Below are positions 42,412 through 51,000 of a DNA stretch of 64,000 bases, in pieces (the stretch's first letter is position 1; each line of letters opens with the position of its first letter). Made by a program: the position numbers and the translations under genes. The notes below the pieces were generated by a model, which ran no database searches, was not told the origin of the DNA, and worked only from the letters and a program-made list of their open reading frames with translations. Source of the stretch: Microbacterium trichothecenolyticum (GTDB taxonomy: Bacteria; Actinomycetota; Actinomycetes; Actinomycetales; Microbacteriaceae). The stretch covers positions 3,410,001 to 3,474,000 of the forward strand of contig NZ_JAUTBF010000001.1 in NCBI RefSeq assembly GCF_030818955.1, read 5' to 3'.

Positions 42412-43628
42412 CCGCCGATCGCGCTCATCGTGCGCTCCGGCTGGACGAAGTCGGCGCGCGCCAGTCCGACGCGGTCGGAGCCATGGGCGCGGGGCTTGGC
42501 CCACATGGCATCCCGCCAGATCTGGGCGAGACCTTCGTCGTCGGCGCCGTCGCGGAGGGCGGTGAGCAGGTCGGTCTCTTCGTGCGAGAAGAGGCACGAG
42601 CGGATGCGGCCGTCGGCGGTGACGCGCGTGCGCGAGCAGGCGGAGCAGAACGGCTCGGTGACGGAAGAGATGATGCCGATATGCCCGGCGAGGGCGGTGT
42701 CGCCGTGGCGGCGAACCTCCCAGCGCTCGGCGGGGGCGGCTCCGCGCCCGCGCGGGTCGGGGCTGAGGGTGAAGGCCTCTTCGATCGCGGCGCGGATGTC
42801 GCGGGCGGGGATGACGTTCGTCGCCGTCCACGAGCGGTCGCCGTCGAGCGGCATGTCTTCGATGAATCGCATCTCGAAGCCGTTCGACACCGCCCAGTCG
42901 ACCAGCGGGACGACCTCGGTGTCGTTGATGCCCCGCATCAGCACGGCGTTGATCTTGATGGGCCCGAGCCCCGCGGCCCGGGCGGCCTGGAGTCCCGCGA
43001 GCACCTTGTCGAGGTGCGGGCGACGGGTGAGCTCGGCGAAGGTTTCGGGATGCAGCGTGTCGAGCGAGACGTTGATGCGGTTGAGGCCCGCGTCTTTCAG
43101 GGCCTGGGCGCGGCGGTCGAGACCCACGGCATTCGTCGTGAGCGAGATCGGCAGGTCGGGATTGTCGGCCCGGATGCCGGCGATGACGAACTCGAGATCC
43201 TTGCGCACGAGCGGCTCGCCGCCGGTGATCCGCAGCTCCTCGGCGCCGAGCGCCTGCACGGCCACGCGGACGATACGCCGGATCTCGTCGGTCGACATCA
43301 GCTGCGACTGCGGGAGCCACGGCATCCCGTCGGCCGGCATGCAGTACGTGCAGCGCAGGTTGCACTTGTCGATGACCGAGACGCGCAGGTCGGTCGCGAC
43401 GCGCCCGAAGCGGTCGAGCATGCCGCCCTCGCGGGGGGCGCCGGTCGCTCGAACGGCACCGGGGTCGTGCTGCGGGTGCGGCGGCTGCCGAGGTTCGTCG
43501 AGGTGCGGCTGCCCGGATCCGGTGGCACGGACGGCACCGAGCGTGCTCGGGCGTGCGCTCACGGTCACCGTCGCGCCCAGCGGCACGACGACGGGGCCGG
43601 GCGTCCCGGTCTCGTGCGCGGCATCCAT
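42408..43628 (-). CDS. moaA: GTP 3',8-cyclase MoaA (radical SAM)
   Basis: The 406-residue protein has the radical-SAM cluster motif CNLRCTYC (Cys89, 93, 96), LRITGGEPLVRKDLEFV, the second cluster CSACSRTRVTADGRIRSC and the essential C-terminal Gly-Gly (MSAIGG). It starts molybdenum cofactor synthesis from GTP. The first 69 residues are an unusual His/Pro-rich extension with coding-like base use; ATG 43421 (MLDRFGRVATD) with a GAGGG site is an alternative start that gives the usual length. It is the first gene of the operon. Confidence 0.94.
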   Translation of the reverse strand: MDAAHETGTPGPVVVPLGATVTVSARPSTLGAVRATGSGQPHLDEPRQPPHPQHDPGAVRATGAPREGGMLDRFGRVATDLRVSVIDKCNLRCTYCMPADGMPWLPQSQLMSTDEIRRIVRVAVQALGAEELRITGGEPLVRKDLEFVIAGIRADNPDLPISLTTNAVGLDRRAQALKDAGLNRINVSLDTLHPETFAELTRRPHLDKVLAGLQAARAAGLGPIKINAVLMRGINDTEVVPLVDWAVSNGFEMRFIEDMPLDGDRSWTATNVIPARDIRAAIEEAFTLSPDPRGRGAAPAERWEVRRHGDTALAGHIGIISSVTEPFCSACSRTRVTADGRIRSCLFSHEETDLLTALRDGADDEGLAQIWRDAMWAKPRAHGSDRVGLARADFVQPERTMSAIGG

Positions 43629-43798
43629 GGGTCGAGCCTAGGCGAGCGGGGAGAGGAGAGGGCCGAGAACGACGGGGCGTGACGGCGTCGTGGTGAGGGG
43701 CCGCCGGTGGCGTCGGGGTATGCCGGGACCGCGAGACCGCTGCCGTGTGGGGCGCTGCGCAACAGGACGTCCGGCGCGGGGGCGAGTACCGTCGTCGC

Positions 43799-44194
43799 AT
43801 GCCGAACACCTTCCGCATCGCCACGGCCGCCCGCCTGCTCGGGGTCAGCGACGACACCGTGCGGCGTTGGATCGACCAGGGGGTGCTGCCGACGACCGGG
43901 GTATCGCCGGCGGAGATCCCCGGCGCCGCCTTGGCGGAACGCGCGGTGGCGCTTGCCGACGAGCCCGATGACCCCACCGGGATCGCCTCCAGTGCGCGCA
44001 ACCGCTTCGTCGGGATCGTCACGCGCGTGCGAGTCGACGGGGTGATGGCGCAGGTCGATCTGCAGTGCGGCCCGCACCGGGTCGTGTCGCTCATGTCGGC
44101 CGAGGCGGCGGAAGAGCTCGCGCTCGCGCCCGGGTCGCTCGCGGTGGCATCGGTCAAGGCGACGGTCGTCACCGTCGAGGTGCCGCGCGACTGA
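43799..44194 (+). CDS. Small HTH-Mop (TOBE) molybdate-responsive regulator
   Basis: The 131-residue protein has a MerR/excisionase-like HTH (FRIATAARLLGVSDDTVRRWIDQGVLP) and a C-terminal Mop/TOBE domain (NRFVGIVTRVRVDGVMAQVDLQCGPHRVVSLMSAEAAEELAL) that binds molybdate. It is divergent from moaA (170 bp) and lies upstream of modABC, so it is the obvious candidate to control both, much as ModE does elsewhere. The start ATG 43799 begins MPNTFRIA. Confidence 0.88.
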   Translation: MPNTFRIATAARLLGVSDDTVRRWIDQGVLPTTGVSPAEIPGAALAERAVALADEPDDPTGIASSARNRFVGIVTRVRVDGVMAQVDLQCGPHRVVSLMSAEAAEELALAPGSLAVASVKATVVTVEVPRD

Positions 44195-44402
44195 CGCGTC
44201 TGGAGCGCCGCGCGGCGGCGTGCCGGGGAGGTGTGCCGGGCTCCGGAGGTTTCGGCGTTTCCGCCGCGGGAGGGGCGGAACGGATGCCGTTGCGGCCAGT
44301 TCTTCCGGAGTCTGGCACGCCGCCGGGCGGGGCCGGGCGCCGGGCGGGGCCGGCGACCCGACCCGCCGGTGAGTCGGACGGCGGACCGATCCTGTGCCCC
44401 GA

Positions 44403-44444
44403 TTCGCGGATAAGATCGGTTTTGAAATCCGCGTTCGCGGATTT
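44403..44444 (+). promoter_or_regulatory. modABC promoter with overlapping palindromic operator
   Basis: TAAGAT (44411-44416) is a good -10 hexamer. Immediately downstream AAATCCGC-GTTC-GCGGATTT (44425-44444) is a perfect 8-bp-arm palindrome over the expected transcription start. TTCGCGGAT occurs at 44403-44411 and again at 44434-44442. The repeats are well placed for repression, most likely by the HTH-Mop protein encoded just upstream. Confidence 0.65.
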
Positions 44445-44467
44445 TGGACGCGACCGGAGGAAGACCC

Positions 44468-45220
44468 ATGCGCCGCCCGCTCCGTCTTGCCGGTGTTCTC
44501 GCCGCCGCGGCACTGCTCGCCGCCTGCGCCAGCCCCGAGCCCGCGGCACCCGGGGATCAGCTGAGCGGCACGCTCGAGGTCTACGCCGCCGCGTCGCTGC
44601 AGCGGTCGTTCGACGAGATCTCTCGCGCGTTCATGGCCGCTCATCCCGACGTCACCGTGCAGTCGGTGTACGACGGATCGAGCACGCTCGCGACCCAGAT
44701 CGGCGAGGGCGCCCCCGCTGACGTGTTCGCCTCGGCCGACGAGAAGAACATGGCGAAGGTCGCCGCTCAGGCACCCGACCCGCAGCTGTTCGCCGGCAAC
44801 ACCCTCGTGATCGCCGTCCCCGCCGGCAATCCCGGCGGGGTGAAGACGCTCGACGACCTCGCGCGCGTGACGACCGTGCTGTGCGCGGCCGAGGTGCCCT
44901 GCGGGGCGGCGTCGGCGACGCTGCTGTCGAACGCCGGGGTCGCGGTGACGCCCGCGAGCGAAGAGCAGAACGTCACCGCCGTGCTGACGAAGATCGCCGC
45001 TCGGGAAGCCGACGCGGGTCTGGTGTACGCCACCGACGTGGTCGGCCGCGACGACATCGAAGCGATCGTGCCCGCGGGTGCCGACGCCGTGGTCAATCAC
45101 TACCCGATCGCCGTGCTGACCGACGCGCCCCACCCCACCGCGGCCGCCGCGTTCGTCGCGTTCGTGCTGTCGGCCGACGGGCAGGGCATCCTCGCCGCCA
45201 CGGGGTTCCGCGCCCCGTGA
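44468..45220 (+). CDS. modA: Molybdate ABC transporter substrate-binding lipoprotein ModA
   Basis: The 250-residue lipoprotein has lipobox LAAC with Cys20 and the ModA phrases LEVYAAASLQRSFDEISRAF, VTVQSVYDGSSTLATQIGEGAPADVFASADEKNM and DAGLVYATDV. It captures molybdate outside the membrane. ATG 44468 follows GGAGGAAGACCC. Its stop overlaps the GTG start of modB. Confidence 0.94.
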   Translation: MRRPLRLAGVLAAAALLAACASPEPAAPGDQLSGTLEVYAAASLQRSFDEISRAFMAAHPDVTVQSVYDGSSTLATQIGEGAPADVFASADEKNMAKVAAQAPDPQLFAGNTLVIAVPAGNPGGVKTLDDLARVTTVLCAAEVPCGAASATLLSNAGVAVTPASEEQNVTAVLTKIAAREADAGLVYATDVVGRDDIEAIVPAGADAVVNHYPIAVLTDAPHPTAAAAFVAFVLSADGQGILAATGFRAP

Positions 45221-45996
45221 CCTCGACCGGCTACGTCCCGCGCTGGCTCGTCGTGCCGGCGGCGGTCGGACTGCTCTTCTTACTCGTGCCCTTGACCGCG
45301 CTCATCGGGCGCGTGGAGTGGGCGACGCTGTGGAGCGACGTCACCTCGCCGACCGCGCGGGCAGCCCTCGGACTGTCGCTGGGCACGGGGGCCGTGGCCA
45401 CCGTCGTCTGCGCGGTCGTCGGCATCCCGCTCGCGCTGCTCATCGCCCGCAGTCCCGCGCGCATCGCCGCCGTGCTGCGCGCGCTCGTGACCGTGCCGCT
45501 CGTGCTGCCCCCGATGGTCGGCGGAGTCGCCCTGCTGTACCTCTTCGGCCGCAGCGGGCCCCTGGGCGCCCTGGGGCTGTCGTTCACGACGACCGCCGTG
45601 GTGCTGGCCCAGGTGTTCGTGGCGCTGCCCTTTCTCGTGCTCGCCGTCGAAGGCGCGCTGCGCAGCACGGGCGTGGAGTTCGAGCGGACCGCCGCGTCGC
45701 TCGGGGCCTCGCGCGCCACGATTCTGCGTCGCATCACCCTCCCGCTCGCGGCCCCCGGAATCGTCGCGGGCGTCGTGCTGTGCTTTGCGCGCGCGATCGG
45801 CGAGTTCGGTGCGACGGCGCTGTTCGCCGGCAACCGCCCGGGCGTGACGCAGACCATGCCGCTCGCGATCTACACGGCGTTCAACGGAGCGGGCGTCTCG
45901 CAGGGCACGGCGGTGGCCCTGTCGTTGCTGCTGCTCGTCACGGCCGTCGCGGTGCTGCTGCTCGTGCGCGGCTGGCGACCGGGGGCGGGACGATGA
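45217..45996 (+). CDS. modB: Molybdate ABC transporter permease ModB
   Basis: The 259-residue protein has about five membrane segments, VPLVLPPMVGGVALLYLFGRSGPLG, and the EAA-type loop FERTAASLGASRATILRRITLPLAAPGI. It forms the channel of the importer. It begins with GTG 45217 in a GTGA overlap with modA and ends in an ATGA overlap with modC. Confidence 0.94.
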   Translation: MTSTGYVPRWLVVPAAVGLLFLLVPLTALIGRVEWATLWSDVTSPTARAALGLSLGTGAVATVVCAVVGIPLALLIARSPARIAAVLRALVTVPLVLPPMVGGVALLYLFGRSGPLGALGLSFTTTAVVLAQVFVALPFLVLAVEGALRSTGVEFERTAASLGASRATILRRITLPLAAPGIVAGVVLCFARAIGEFGATALFAGNRPGVTQTMPLAIYTAFNGAGVSQGTAVALSLLLLVTAVAVLLLVRGWRPGAGR

Positions 45997-47069
45997 GCGC
46001 GGATGCCGCTGCCCTGCGCGCTCGGGTGCGCGTGCGCCGCCGTGACTTCGACGTCGACATCGCGATCGAGGCTGCACCGGGAGAGACCGTGGCGGTCATG
46101 GGCCGTAGCGGCGCGGGCAAGTCCACGCTGCTCGGCGCGCTCGCAGGGCTCACACCGCTCGACGCGGGCGAGATCAGCGTCGGCGGACGCGTGCTCGATC
46201 GGGCCCCCGGGGTGCGCACCGACCCGATGCACCGCGGTGTCGTGCTGCTCGGACAGGACGCTCGGCTGTTCCCCCACCTCACCGCGCGCGAGAACGTCGC
46301 CTTCGGCCCCCGTGCGGCCGGCGTCGCGGCATCACTCGCCCGTTCATCGGCCGACGAGTGGCTGACGCGCGTGGGGCTGCCGGGGGCGGGCGATCGGCTG
46401 CCGGCGCACCTGTCGGGCGGCGAGCAGCAGCGGGTCGCCGTCGCCCGGGCGCTCGCCGCCGAGCCACGGGTCGTGCTGCTCGACGAGCCGCTGGTGGCGC
46501 TCGACGCGGTCACGGCATCGGAGATCCGGGCCATGCTGCGCGAAAGGCTGGCGGGGATGACGACCGTCGCGGTGACCCACGACGCGGTCGACGCCGCGGC
46601 ACTCGCCGACCGGCTCGTCATCGTCGAACGGGGCAGGGTGACGCAGGAGGGGCCGGTGTGCGAGGTGTTGACGGCTCCGGCGACCGAGGTCGCTGCGCGC
46701 ATCGCCGGGCTGGAGCGCGTGCTCGGCGAAGCGCGGGGCGGTGCATTCGTGAGCGACGGGGTGCGTCTGGAGTCGACGGATGCCGCTTCGCTCGCGCGCG
46801 CCGGGACCGACGGGGCCCCGCTGGCCGCCGTCTTCCGCGCGGCCGATGTGCGTCTGGGCGAGGGAGCGCCGGCCGTCGTGTCGCACCTCCAGCCCACGCC
46901 GACGGGCGTGCGCATCGTCTTCGCCGGGGGAGCCGCCGACGTGGCGCCCCGAGAGGCGGTCGGGCTGCGCCCCGGCGACACCGTGCGGTGGAGTGTGGCT
47001 CCCGAGCACGTGCGGTTCGTGGCGGCACCCCGCGGTGGGTCGATGCGGGGCTCGTCGATGCAGGGCTAG
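45993..47069 (+). CDS. modC: Molybdate ABC transporter ATP-binding protein ModC
   Basis: The 358-residue protein has Walker A GRSGAGKST, LLGQDARLFPHLTARENVAFG, the signature LSGGEQQR, Walker B VVLLDEPLVALD and the switch His in VTHDA. A C-terminal TOBE-like region (about residues 290-345) may sense molybdate. Its TAG stop sits in the palindrome CTAGATCTAG (47066-47075) shared with the opposing gene's stop. Confidence 0.94.
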   Translation: MSADAAALRARVRVRRRDFDVDIAIEAAPGETVAVMGRSGAGKSTLLGALAGLTPLDAGEISVGGRVLDRAPGVRTDPMHRGVVLLGQDARLFPHLTARENVAFGPRAAGVAASLARSSADEWLTRVGLPGAGDRLPAHLSGGEQQRVAVARALAAEPRVVLLDEPLVALDAVTASEIRAMLRERLAGMTTVAVTHDAVDAAALADRLVIVERGRVTQEGPVCEVLTAPATEVAARIAGLERVLGEARGGAFVSDGVRLESTDAASLARAGTDGAPLAAVFRAADVRLGEGAPAVVSHLQPTPTGVRIVFAGGAADVAPREAVGLRPGDTVRWSVAPEHVRFVAAPRGGSMRGSSMQG

Positions 47070-47071
47070 AT

Positions 47072-47881
47072 CTAGATGCAGAGCGGATCGCCGAGGTCGA
47101 TGCGCGTGCCGTCGACCGTGAAACTGCCGTCCGCACAGATGAGGGTATCGGGCGAGGGGCGCACCAGCAGGGTCGTGAAGGCACCCTGTACGTCGTGCTC
47201 CGTCGCCTCTTGGCGCAACGGGCCGTCGGGGTCGGTCTGCGGATAGATCGCGATCGTGACCGAGTTGCCCAGGTAGGTGGCGTCGTAGCGGGTGATGCGC
47301 CCCCAGCCGGCCTGGCACTTGTCGGACCACACGATCTGCAGCAGTGAATCGTCGGCGCGCGTGTCGCTGGTGGCGACGACGGCATCGTCGAGGCATCTCG
47401 TGTTCGCGGGGTTCTCGCCGCTGTGCACCACGATCGACGGCGCACCGTCGTCGCGAGCGGTCAGCTGGCCCACGAGCGCGACCACGGCCAGCGTGGCGAC
47501 GACGCCCGCCACGAACGAGCCTCCCGCGAGCAGAGCGCCTGTGCGGCGCCGCATCCCCCGGGGCGAGGAACGGGGAGTGCGGTTCGTCTCGGCCGTGCCA
47601 TCGGCGTGCTGGCGGACGAGCTCGGCACGGCGCTCCAACAGCGGTGCGGGGTCGGCACCGAGCGTCCGCGCCAGGGCGTCGATCGTGCGGTCGCTCGGGA
47701 GCGACCTGCCGCGCAAGGCGTCGGAGATCACAGTGCGGGAGATGCCCGTCGCGTGCTGAAGGTGCGTCAGCGTCGGACTGCCGGCGGCCAGGCGCAGGCG
47801 TCGTAGTTCGGCGGCGATGTCGGAAGCGGGCCCGCCGACGTGGGTCGACGCGGGTCGATCGTCGATCGGGTCGTCTTTCAT
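47072..47881 (-). CDS. HTH (XRE-type) membrane protein with extracytoplasmic domain
   Basis: The 269-residue protein has an N-terminal XRE-like HTH (LRRLRLAAGSPTLTHLQHATGISRTVISDALRGRSLPSDRTIDALARTLG), a single membrane segment (about residues 112-140) and an extracytoplasmic domain with four Cys (CLDDAVV, SDKCQAGWGRI, LICADG, GDPLCI) that resembles DUF2690. This layout suggests a sensor that links an envelope signal to transcription. It is divergent from the surface-protein/MoxR operon. ATG 47881 has an AAGGGG site. Confidence 0.8.
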   Translation of the reverse strand: MKDDPIDDRPASTHVGGPASDIAAELRRLRLAAGSPTLTHLQHATGISRTVISDALRGRSLPSDRTIDALARTLGADPAPLLERRAELVRQHADGTAETNRTPRSSPRGMRRRTGALLAGGSFVAGVVATLAVVALVGQLTARDDGAPSIVVHSGENPANTRCLDDAVVATSDTRADDSLLQIVWSDKCQAGWGRITRYDATYLGNSVTIAIYPQTDPDGPLRQEATEHDVQGAFTTLLVRPSPDTLICADGSFTVDGTRIDLGDPLCI

Positions 47882-47914
47882 GAGCACCCCTTCGGATATG
47901 TGAGCAGACGGATT

Positions 47915-48024
47915 GTCCGAAATCGTCCGGAATCGATCTTCCCGGCCCTCATCGAGCGCCTACATGGTGAATTCTCCCCATGTAGGTGCTCGGAGCGTCT
48001 GCGCTCTACTTAGCACCGGACGAT
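47915..48024. promoter_or_regulatory. Divergent control region with direct and inverted repeats
   Basis: GTCCGAAATC (47915-47924) and GTCCGGAATC (47925-47934) are tandem near-repeats. ATCGTCCGG (47922-47930) recurs inverted as CCGGACGAT (48016-48024). Between them a hairpin pairs GAGCGCCTACATGG (47954-47967) with 47978-47991 with one mismatch. These are candidate binding sites for the adjacent HTH membrane protein or structure in the leader of the operon. Confidence 0.55.
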
Positions 48025-48053
48025 CTGTCAACGGGATTGCGCGGGAGGTGATC

Positions 48054-51000
48054 ATGCGCTCGTTCATCGAGCTGCTGCGGCGAAAGCGCGCGGCGATGGC
48101 ATCCGGTGCCACCCTCACCGTCGCGGCCGTCGCCATCTCGACTCTCGCGGTGCTGCACCCCGGCGTCCCGACGGCCGACCTCGAACTCGACGACGGCGGC
48201 GTCTGGGTGACCAAGACGTCGGATCTGCTCGTCGGTCACCTCAACTACCCCTCGCGTCTGCTCGACGGGGCGCTGCGCACCCGTGCCCCGCAATACGACG
48301 TGCTGCAAGACGGTGACCGCGTCGCCGTGTTCGACAGCGCCAACTCGACGCTCACCACGGTCGACCCCGCCGCCGTCGCGCTCGGACAAGACCTCGCGCT
48401 GCCGCCCGGCACCCGGGTGGGAATGGGCGCGGCGACCATCGGCGTCCTCGCCGACGGCCGGGTCTTCACGTTCGCTCCCGACGCGGCCGCTCCCGTCTTC
48501 GACGCCGACTCCGCTCGTGCCGACGTCGGTGACGGCGGTGCGATCGCCGTCTCCCGTTCGGGTGCGCACGTGGTGGCCGTGTCACCGCGAGACAAGCGCA
48601 TGAGCGTCCTGGCCTCCGACAGCGAGGAGTCGGCATCCGTCGATCTCGCCGACCTCTCACCGGATGCCGAGCTCTCGGCGACCGCGGTGGGCGAGAGCGG
48701 CGTCGCCCTCGATGCGCACGACGGTGTCGTCTACCTGCCGTCGGGTTCGGCCGTGACGGTTCCCGACGGTGCGGGGGCACTGCTTCAGCAAGCGGGGGAC
48801 GGCGCCGACGCCGTGTACATCGCCACCCCGACGTCGTTGCTGCGCCAACCCCTGGGCGGGGGCGAGCCCGAACAGGTCGCCTCGGTGCCGCGCGGTCGGC
48901 CCTCGCCACCGGTCTGGCTCGACGGGTGCGTGTACGCCGTGTGGAGCGGAACGGGAGCATACGTGCGCGACTGCCCGGGCGACGGCGACGACGTCGACCG
49001 GACGATCGAGACCACGGCGGACGCGTCGTTGGTGCTGCGCACCAACCGTCATGTCGTGGTGGTCAACGACACCATGGCGGGCACGGTGTGGGTCGTCGAT
49101 CAGAACGTCCAGCGCATCGAGAACTGGGACGAGGTCGTTCCGCCCGCCGACGACAACGCGCAGGAAGAGCAGAGCCAAGACGACAAGCCCCAGTTCGACA
49201 TCCCCCAGCGCACCGCGCAGAACACCCCGCCGACGGCCGTCGACGACCAGTACGGCGTGCGAGCCGGCCGCACCACGATCCTGCGCGTCACCGAGAACGA
49301 CTCCGATCCCGACGGCGATCTGCTCGCGGCGTCGCTCGTGAGCGAGCCGCCGACGGGGTGGGATGTGCAGTCGGTGCTCGGCGGCGCGGCCCTGCAGGCG
49401 GCGGTTCCCGCCAACGCCACCGGGACGTTCTCACTGCGCTATCGCGACGACGACGGGCGTGGCGGCACCGCCGAGGCGACCGCCACCGTGACCGTGCGGC
49501 CCCCCGACGTCAATGCCGCACCCGTGCAGAAGCGCGTCGACACCGTCCTCGTCGAGGCGGGGGCCTCGATCACCTACGGCGTGCTCGACGCGTGGAGCGA
49601 CCCCGACGGCGACGACGTGTTCCTGCAGCACGCCTCGGTGGAGGGCGGCGATCTCGTCACGTTCCGCAGCAACGGCGTCGTGGAGTACACCGCGGCGACC
49701 GCTCAGACGGGCATCCACGAGGTGAAGCTCGTCGTGTCCGACGGGCGCGAGAGCACCGAGGGCGTGTTGCGCGTCGACGTCCGCCCGACCGACACCCTCA
49801 ACCCGGTCGCGAACGCCGACCGCGTCACGGCAGTCGCGGGCGTGCCGGTCACCGTCGCCCCGCTCGACAACGACATCAGCCCGACGGGTCGCCCGCTGCG
49901 CCTGTCGAAGTACGACGCCGTGCCGGGAACGACGATCACTCCCGACTTCGCCGGGGGAACGTTCGACTTCACCGCGGAACAGCCGGGGACCTACTACGTG
50001 CAGTACCTGGTCACCGACGGGCCGCATTCGGCCGTGGGCATCGTGCGCATCGACGTCGTGACGGCCGACTCCTCGCCGCTCCCGCCCGTGGCCGTGCGCG
50101 ATCTGGCGCTGCTGCCGGTCGGACGCCAGACCCTCGTCGACGTCCTCGCGAACGACGTCGATCCCGCCGGCGGCATCCTCGTCGTCCAGAGCGCCCGGGT
50201 CGCGCCCAACGCGGGCGTCTCGGTCGAGGTGCTCGAGCACCGCATCCTGCGCATCACCGATCTGTCGGGCCTGTCTGCCCCCGTGACCTTGACCTACAAC
50301 GTCTCGAACGGCTCGCAGAGCGCCACCGGCGAGGTCTTGGTCATGCCCGTCCCGCTGCCGGCGCAGGTACGCCCGCCGGTGACGGTCGACGACACCGCCA
50401 TCGTGCGGGTGGGCGACGTCGTCTCGGTGCCCGTGCTCGCCAACGACTACAGCCCCGACAACGACATCCTGACCCTCGAGCCCGCACTCGTCGAGACCGA
50501 CGCCGCCGACAAGAGCGCGATCTTCGTCGACGGCGACCGCATCCGCTTCCAGGCCGGCGCCGAGCCGGGCACCGTCCACGCCACCTACGAGGTGTCGGAC
50601 AGTCAGCAGAACCGCACCGCCGGCTACCTGACGATCCAGGTGCTCCCGGCCGACCAGGGCAGCAACTCGGCACCGCGCCCCAAGCCGGTGACGGCGCGGG
50701 TCGTGGCGGGCAACACCGTGCGCATCCCCGTTCCGCTGGACGGCATCGACCCCGACGGCGACTCGGTCGAGCTCGTCGGCGTCGCCTCGAACCCGAGCAA
50801 GGGAACCGTCACCACCGGTGACAGCTGGTTCGTCTACGAGGCATATCCGGATGCCACGGGCCGCGACACCTTCACGTACACCGTCCGCGACCGCCTGGGG
50901 GCACAGGCGCAGAGCACCGTGGTCGTGGGGGTCGCCGCCCCCGGGCTTCGACAACCAGCCCCCGTACGCCGTCAAGGACAGCGTCACCGTCAAACCCGGA

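Noticed and set aside
41641..44469. 942-codon open frame on the reverse strand running through moeB, moaA and beyond
   Set aside because: Only its C-terminal 256 codons are protein-like (MoeB). The upstream part is antisense or frame-shifted relative to moaA and is an artefact of few stop codons in high-GC DNA.
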